Below, one piece after another: positions 12,863 to 16,650 of a stretch of DNA of 16,650 nt; position 1 is the stretch's first letter, and each line of letters opens with the position of its first letter. Below the pieces are notes generated by a model, which had not been told where the DNA came from, did no database searches, and saw only the letters and a list, made by a program, of their open reading frames with translations. Location of the stretch: positions 1 through 16,650 of the forward strand of contig JAMDCE010000302.1 in the NCBI GenBank assembly GCA_023489135.1, given 5' to 3'. Source of the stretch: Chloroflexota bacterium (GTDB lineage Bacteria > Chloroflexota > Chloroflexia > JAMDCE01). The position numbers were made by a program, and so were the translations under genes.

Positions 12863-14098
12863 CTAGTAGCTGACGACCACCAGGGTTTGTCCCTTGTTTC
12901 CGCCGACGTAGCCCACTCCCTCCTGCACCAGCGTGGTCCAGAAGTACATCTCGCGGGTCTTTTGCCGCACCTGAATCTCGCCGGTCACCTCAACCTCCTC
13001 ACCGGGTTGGAGATCCTTGCCCAGGCTCCAGCGGACCGGGAACGGCGGTGGGGTAGGGGCGTTGGTCCAGGAAACGCCCACGCGCCAGGTGCCCGGGCGC
13101 TCGTAGTAAAGCGGTTTCCCCTCCTGATCCCTCCAGTGAGCGAAGTTGAGTTCGGTCGTGTAGGCCGTCCCCGGCAAGGGGCCTACCCCCCCCTCGGGGT
13201 CGCTCTTCACCGCTACATCGCCGACGTTCTTGATCTTGATTCGAACCTTCACCACTCCGCCCAGGGGAATGGAAGTGGGCGTAAACCTGGCGTCGACGAT
13301 TTCCAGTCGCGGGGTTCCTCCCTTGTCCAGGGTAACTTGACCCGTCGCTTCGGTAACATTACCGGATTTGTCCCAGGCGCGGATGTGGTAGGTGTAGTCG
13401 CCATCCGGCAGCAGCTTGCCTCCGTTCTCGGTGCCGTTCCATTCGAATGGCTGAAGCGCTCCTTCGCGCTCTTTTCGCGGGTCAAGTAAGTGGAAGCGTC
13501 CCTCCTCATCGGTCACGGATACCTCGACGGTGGCCTTCTTGGAAAGACGGTATGAAAAGAAGGCTTCATCGGTTTCGCCATCCTGGTTGGGTGAGATTGT
13601 CTGAGGCTGGACCACCACATCGCTAACTTCGAGGGGGACCGGATCGGAATCCTGGATCAGCACATCCACGTCCGCGCTGCTCCGCCGGCCCTGAAGATCC
13701 ACGGCCTCGATAGTCATCCTGTATTGTCCGTCCGGGAGCACCTGCCGGTTCTCCGTGCCACCCTCTCCAACAGACCCGTCGAAGGCGATGCGGTACGAGT
13801 CCGCGGCGCGAAGAACCCTGTCCCGCAGCAGGTGCTCCCTCCCGTCGGGCCCGGTAAGCCTTACGGTCACCTCGGCACGAGAGCCGATGGTGTAACTAAC
13901 GTAGGCGATATCGTCCAGGCCATCGCCGTTCGGAGTAACTCGAAGGGATAGAGGGCCAACCTTCGACAGTAGTCCGGATGAGCCGCAGGCGCTCATAGAA
14001 AGAAACAGTAGAACAATAATCGACAAGAAAAGCCATCTTACACACGTGAGCCTTAAGGGTGCGACAAGATCGCTCAAGTTCAAGAAATTTGTCCTCAT
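12863..14098 (-). CDS. Lipoprotein with two FlgD-type Ig repeats
   Basis: 411 residues. A long signal sequence with hydrophobic core (about 21-35) ends in SMSAC, giving a lipidated C38, though the -3 residue is Met rather than the preferred Leu. Two beta-sandwich repeats follow, each opening with a TPNGDG (55-60) or SPNQDG (169-174) motif and closing with LPDGxYxxxI...D. These are FlgD/CHU-type Ig-like domains that often bind calcium. A third beta-rich domain (about 264-411, KIKNVGDVAV) looks like a CARDB-type adhesion domain and ends in a conserved-looking NKGQTLVVVSY. It probably sits on the outer face of the membrane as a structural or adhesion protein. ATG 14098 lacks a clear ribosome-binding site; TTG at codon 6, 9 nt after GAGG, is an alternative. 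It leads two glycosyltransferase genes. Confidence 0.82.
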   Translation of the reverse strand: MRTNFLNLSDLVAPLRLTCVRWLFLSIIVLLFLSMSACGSSGLLSKVGPLSLRVTPNGDGLDDIAYVSYTIGSRAEVTVRLTGPDGREHLLRDRVLRAADSYRIAFDGSVGEGGTENRQVLPDGQYRMTIEAVDLQGRRSSADVDVLIQDSDPVPLEVSDVVVQPQTISPNQDGETDEAFFSYRLSKKATVEVSVTDEEGRFHLLDPRKEREGALQPFEWNGTENGGKLLPDGDYTYHIRAWDKSGNVTEATGQVTLDKGGTPRLEIVDARFTPTSIPLGGVVKVRIKIKNVGDVAVKSDPEGGVGPLPGTAYTTELNFAHWRDQEGKPLYYERPGTWRVGVSWTNAPTPPPFPVRWSLGKDLQPGEEVEVTGEIQVRQKTREMYFWTTLVQEGVGYVGGNKGQTLVVVSY

Positions 14099-14147
14099 TG
14101 TGATTTGCAGGTCAGTGAATTCTGCGAAACACTCCTATCCACCAACA

Positions 14148-14186
14148 CCCTCACCCTAGCCCTCTCCCTCTACTAGAGGGAAAGGG
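14148..14186. repeat. CCCTCACCCTAGCCCTCTCCC repeat, copy A
   Basis: CCCTCACCCTAGCCCTCTCC followed by a short hairpin, CCCTCTACTAGAGGG, and AAAGGG. Same family as the copies at 14329 and 14468. Confidence 0.8.
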
Positions 14187-14328
14187 AACTTTGTTGCACC
14201 ACTTACCATAATACTAAGACCCTATCCGATACCCCTCTCCTATGGTGCGGTCCGACGCATCGGGCCACCCGTACCCCAGCGGGGGACAAGCCCACGTCCA
14301 ACCTATTCGGAATCCCCAACTGGTCGCG

Positions 14329-14370
14329 CCCTCACCCGGCCTTCGGCCGACCTCTCCCAGAGGGAGAGGT
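14329..14370. repeat. CCCTCACCC repeat, copy B
   Basis: CCCTCACCCGGCCTTCGGCC then CCTCTCCCAGAGGGAGAGG, two small hairpins in tandem. It faces copy C in inverted orientation, so the pair could form a larger cruciform. Confidence 0.8.
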
Positions 14371-14467
14371 GATACGTCCCCTCCCCACCCTTGGGGCGGA
14401 CAGAGACGTCCGACCCTACGGCCCCTTACCTCAGCCCGATGGCGGCTGCGCGGACGCGGCCTCGGTT

Positions 14468-14502
14468 CCCCCTCTCCCTCTGGGAGAGGGTTGGGGTGAG
14501 GG
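14468..14502. repeat. CCCTCACCC repeat, copy C (inverted)
   Basis: CCCCCTCTCCCTCTGGGAGAGG followed by GTTGGGGTGAGGG, the reverse-complement orientation of copies A and B. Confidence 0.8.
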
Positions 14503-14592
14503 TCGTGCCCTTGGCAGCATTGTGGTTGGATCAAGAGGGACAAGCCCCCGCGTTACGTTGACAGGTGAGCACTAGATATAACGAACGAAGCC

Positions 14593-16650
14593 CTAATTGA
14601 GCGCGTGGCTCAAGACCTCGTCCATACGCTCGACGAAAACGAAGTTCATCTCGCGTTTCACGTCGGCCGGTATCTCCCCGGTATCTTTTTCGTTGCGCTT
14701 CGGCAGGATGAAGGTCTTGATACCCGCCCGATGCGCGGCTAGCACCTTTTCTTTCAATCCACCTACAGGAAGGACACGGCCGCGAAGGGTGATCTCGCCG
14801 GTCATAGCCACTTCTCTTCTCACCGCCCGGCGGGTGAGCGCCGAGATAAGGGCGGTAGCCATCGTGATCCCCGCCGAGGGGCCGTCCTTCGGGATCGCTC
14901 CGGCGGGCAGGTGAATGTGAACGTCGAAAGTCTCGTAGAACTTTACGTCCACTCCGATGTCCTTGGCTTTGGCCCGGGTGTAGCTCATCGCCGCCGTAGC
15001 CGATTCTTTCATCACGTCGCCCAACTGGCCGGTAAGGATAAGGTTGCCTTTGCCGTCCATCAAGGTGGCCTCGACGGTAGCCAGATCTCCTCCCGCCTCC
15101 GTCCAATAGACCCCGGTAGCCACCCCGATCTCGTCGTTGTCCTCGGCCATTCCCCAGAAAAACTTTGGAGGACCCAGGTACTTGGCCAGAGCGCCCCTGG
15201 AGATAATGGAAGGCGCCTTGCGGTTCGAAGCGACGGACTTGGCTACCTTCCGGCAGATGGAAGCCATTTCTCGCTCCAGGTTCCGGACGCCGGCTTCGTG
15301 AGTGTAACCTCGAATCAGCAGCCTGATGGCCCCGTCGGAAAAGCGTAGAGAGTCTGACGGGATGCCGTGCTCCCCGATCTGGCGCGACACGAGGAAGCGC
15401 TTGGCGATCTGAAGCTTCTCTTCTTCCACGTATCCCGGCAGCTCGATAACCTCAAGTCGGTCGCGCAGCGCGGGCGGAACCGGGTCCAAGATGTTCGCCG
15501 TGGTGATGAACATTACCTTCGAAAGATTGTACGGAACGTCGAGATAATGATCGCTGAAAGCGTGGTTTTGCTCCGGGTCCAGCACCTCGAGCAGCGCAGC
15601 CGAAGGATCGCCTCTGAAGTCGACCCCGACCTTGTCGATTTCGTCCATCATGAACACAGGATTCAAGGTCTTGGCATCGCGCATGGCCTGGATAATTCGC
15701 CCGGGAAGGGCCCCAACGTAGGTTCGGCGGTGTCCCCGGATCTCCGCCTCATCACGAATGCCTCCCAAGCTGATCCTGACAAAGCTCCTTTGAAGGGCCT
15801 GGGCTATCGATTTCCCCAGCGAGGTCTTGCCCACGCCTGGGGGTCCCACGAAGCACATTATGGGGCTGCGCATCTTGTCCTGTGCCAGCTTGCGCACGGC
15901 CATATATTCGAGGATGCGCTCCTTGACCTTGGGCAGACCATAATGATTCTGCTCGAGAACAGCGGCCGCACGCTTTATGTCCAGATCGTCTTCCGTCTGC
16001 CGGTTCCAGGGGAGATTGGCCAGCCAATCGAGGTAGGTGCGAATCACGGCCACCTCGGGACTGGCTGAGGGCATCATAACCAGGCGGTTCAGCTCCTCCT
16101 CGGCCTTCTTGGCGACCTCTGCCGGCAGCCCCGCGGCCGCTATTTTTTCGCGCAGCTCGTTCGCATCTCGCGAGTGCGCGTCAGCTTCGCCCAGCTCTTT
16201 CTGAATGGCCTTGATTTGCTCGCGCATGAAGTACTCGCGCTGAGTCTTGTCGACTTCCTGCTGCACCTCGGTGTGAATCTTATTCTCCAGCTCCAGGACA
16301 TCCAGTTCCTTGGCCAGCAAGATATTGACCTTTTGAAGACGCTCGGTGGCGCTGGTGACCTCGAGCAGCTCCTGCCGCTGGGGAACCGAGAGATCCAGCG
16401 ACGAAGCCACCAGGTCGGCCATCCAACCGGGGTCGTCGACGTTCATCGCGGCCACGTAAGCATCATCCGACAACGTGCGGCTCAGCTTGACACACTTCTC
16501 GAAGAGAACCAGGACCGCTCGCATGAGGGCCTCGATGGCCGTAGACTTCTCCACCTGTTCCTCGACGGGAGACACCTTGGCCCTGATGAAGGGCTCGGTC
16601 TGGGTCAGATCGTGAAGGCGCACTCGACGCTGCCCCTGGACCAGGATGCT
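14593..16650 (-). CDS. lon: ATP-dependent protease Lon (N-terminus cut by window edge)
   Basis: About 685 residues of Lon are visible, reading from the window edge as [15 protein letters not shown]. Lon is a cytoplasmic hexameric AAA+ protease that degrades misfolded and regulatory proteins. Seen in order: the rest of the N-terminal substrate domain, a coiled-coil helical region (about 115-200), Walker A GPPGVGKT (269-276), Walker B FMMDEID (333-339), the AAA+ lid, and the protease domain. That domain has catalytic Ser in KDGPSAG (S592) and Lys in GGLKEK (K635), 43 residues apart as in E. coli Lon. Compared with E. coli, roughly the first 85-90 residues lie beyond the window. A GTG codon at 16623 is internal, not the start. 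The gene is intact over the visible part and ends in a repeat-rich gap. Confidence 0.98.
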   Translation of the reverse strand, partial: SILVQGQRRVRLHDLTQTEPFIRAKVSPVEEQVEKSTAIEALMRAVLVLFEKCVKLSRTLSDDAYVAAMNVDDPGWMADLVASSLDLSVPQRQELLEVTSATERLQKVNILLAKELDVLELENKIHTEVQQEVDKTQREYFMREQIKAIQKELGEADAHSRDANELREKIAAAGLPAEVAKKAEEELNRLVMMPSASPEVAVIRTYLDWLANLPWNRQTEDDLDIKRAAAVLEQNHYGLPKVKERILEYMAVRKLAQDKMRSPIMCFVGPPGVGKTSLGKSIAQALQRSFVRISLGGIRDEAEIRGHRRTYVGALPGRIIQAMRDAKTLNPVFMMDEIDKVGVDFRGDPSAALLEVLDPEQNHAFSDHYLDVPYNLSKVMFITTANILDPVPPALRDRLEVIELPGYVEEEKLQIAKRFLVSRQIGEHGIPSDSLRFSDGAIRLLIRGYTHEAGVRNLEREMASICRKVAKSVASNRKAPSIISRGALAKYLGPPKFFWGMAEDNDEIGVATGVYWTEAGGDLATVEATLMDGKGNLILTGQLGDVMKESATAAMSYTRAKAKDIGVDVKFYETFDVHIHLPAGAIPKDGPSAGITMATALISALTRRAVRREVAMTGEITLRGRVLPVGGLKEKVLAAHRAGIKTFILPKRNEKDTGEIPADVKREMNFVFVERMDEVLSHALN

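Larger units (their letters stand above)
14099..14592. other. 494-bp intergenic region filled with dispersed repeats
   Basis: No convincing coding frame on either strand. Three copies of a CCCTCACCC/CTCTCCC-type repeat, a GGGCGGAC...GTCCG hairpin (about 14395-14415) and two GGGACAAGCCC copies (14283-14293 and 14537-14547) occupy much of it. It separates two genes that are both on the minus strand. I see no clear terminator for lon and no confident promoter for the lipoprotein operon. Confidence 0.7.

Noticed and set aside
14558..14582. TTGACA...TATAAC promoter near the lon stop
   Set aside because: The spacer is 13 bp, too short for a sigma70 promoter, and no plus-strand gene follows.

Overview
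The window looks like a stretch of a moderately GC-rich bacterial chromosome. It carries complete single-domain housekeeping genes, canonical AGGAGG ribosome-binding sites and sigma70-type promoters. The gene content (a DUF5679 mini-protein, a paired zinc-ribbon protein, a LysM/C39 secreted protein, a long-form HisG, a GT2/GT78-like glycosyltransferase next to a tandem Usp) and the intergenic repeats (CGCAAAG palindromes, CCCTCACCC...CTCTCCC elements) fit a Chloroflexota (Dehalococcoidia/Anaerolineae-like) or related environmental genome. This placement is an inference from gene content and style, not a proven assignment. Both ends cut through genes: the C-terminal part of fpg/mutM at the left and lon lacking its N-terminus at the right.

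Layout. 1-1549: fpg tail (+) converging on, and overlapping by 20 bp, an M16 zinc peptidase (-). 1550-3780: a run of small plus-strand units, each with its own signals: a double zinc-ribbon protein ending in a strong terminator; a 46-aa DUF5679 zinc protein with a near-consensus promoter; a 114-bp hairpin-forming element at its stop codon; a very strong promoter driving what looks like an orphan structured small RNA of about 118 nt closed by a perfect 19-bp stem; and two small membrane proteins of unknown function behind a promoter/palindrome. 3928-6714: minus-strand genes, first (in transcription order) the nfu-hisI-hisG operon with a clear promoter, then a secreted LysM-LysM-C39 protein. 6876-11131: plus-strand genes, a glycosyltransferase translationally coupled to a tandem universal-stress protein, then an alpha/beta hydrolase closely followed by a DUF401 membrane permease-like protein. 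11128-14098: a minus-strand set of a lipoprotein with FlgD-type Ig repeats and two GT2 glycosyltransferases, probably cell-surface related. 14099-14592: a repeat-filled gap. 14593-16650: lon (-).

How the genes may work together. HisI and HisG catalyse two histidine-pathway steps and overlap by 8 bp; Nfu, an Fe-S scaffold/carrier, leads that operon. The GT plus Usp pair may link sugar-compatible-solute or glycolipid synthesis to stress. The lipoprotein/GT cluster suggests envelope decoration. The most novel-looking material is 2520-2930: the hairpin element, the orphan RNA with its UP-like promoter, and the palindrome that spans a promoter -10 and a ribosome-binding site. I could not match the RNA to tRNA, 5S, SRP RNA, tmRNA or a riboswitch class I know, so it is the best candidate for something undescribed.
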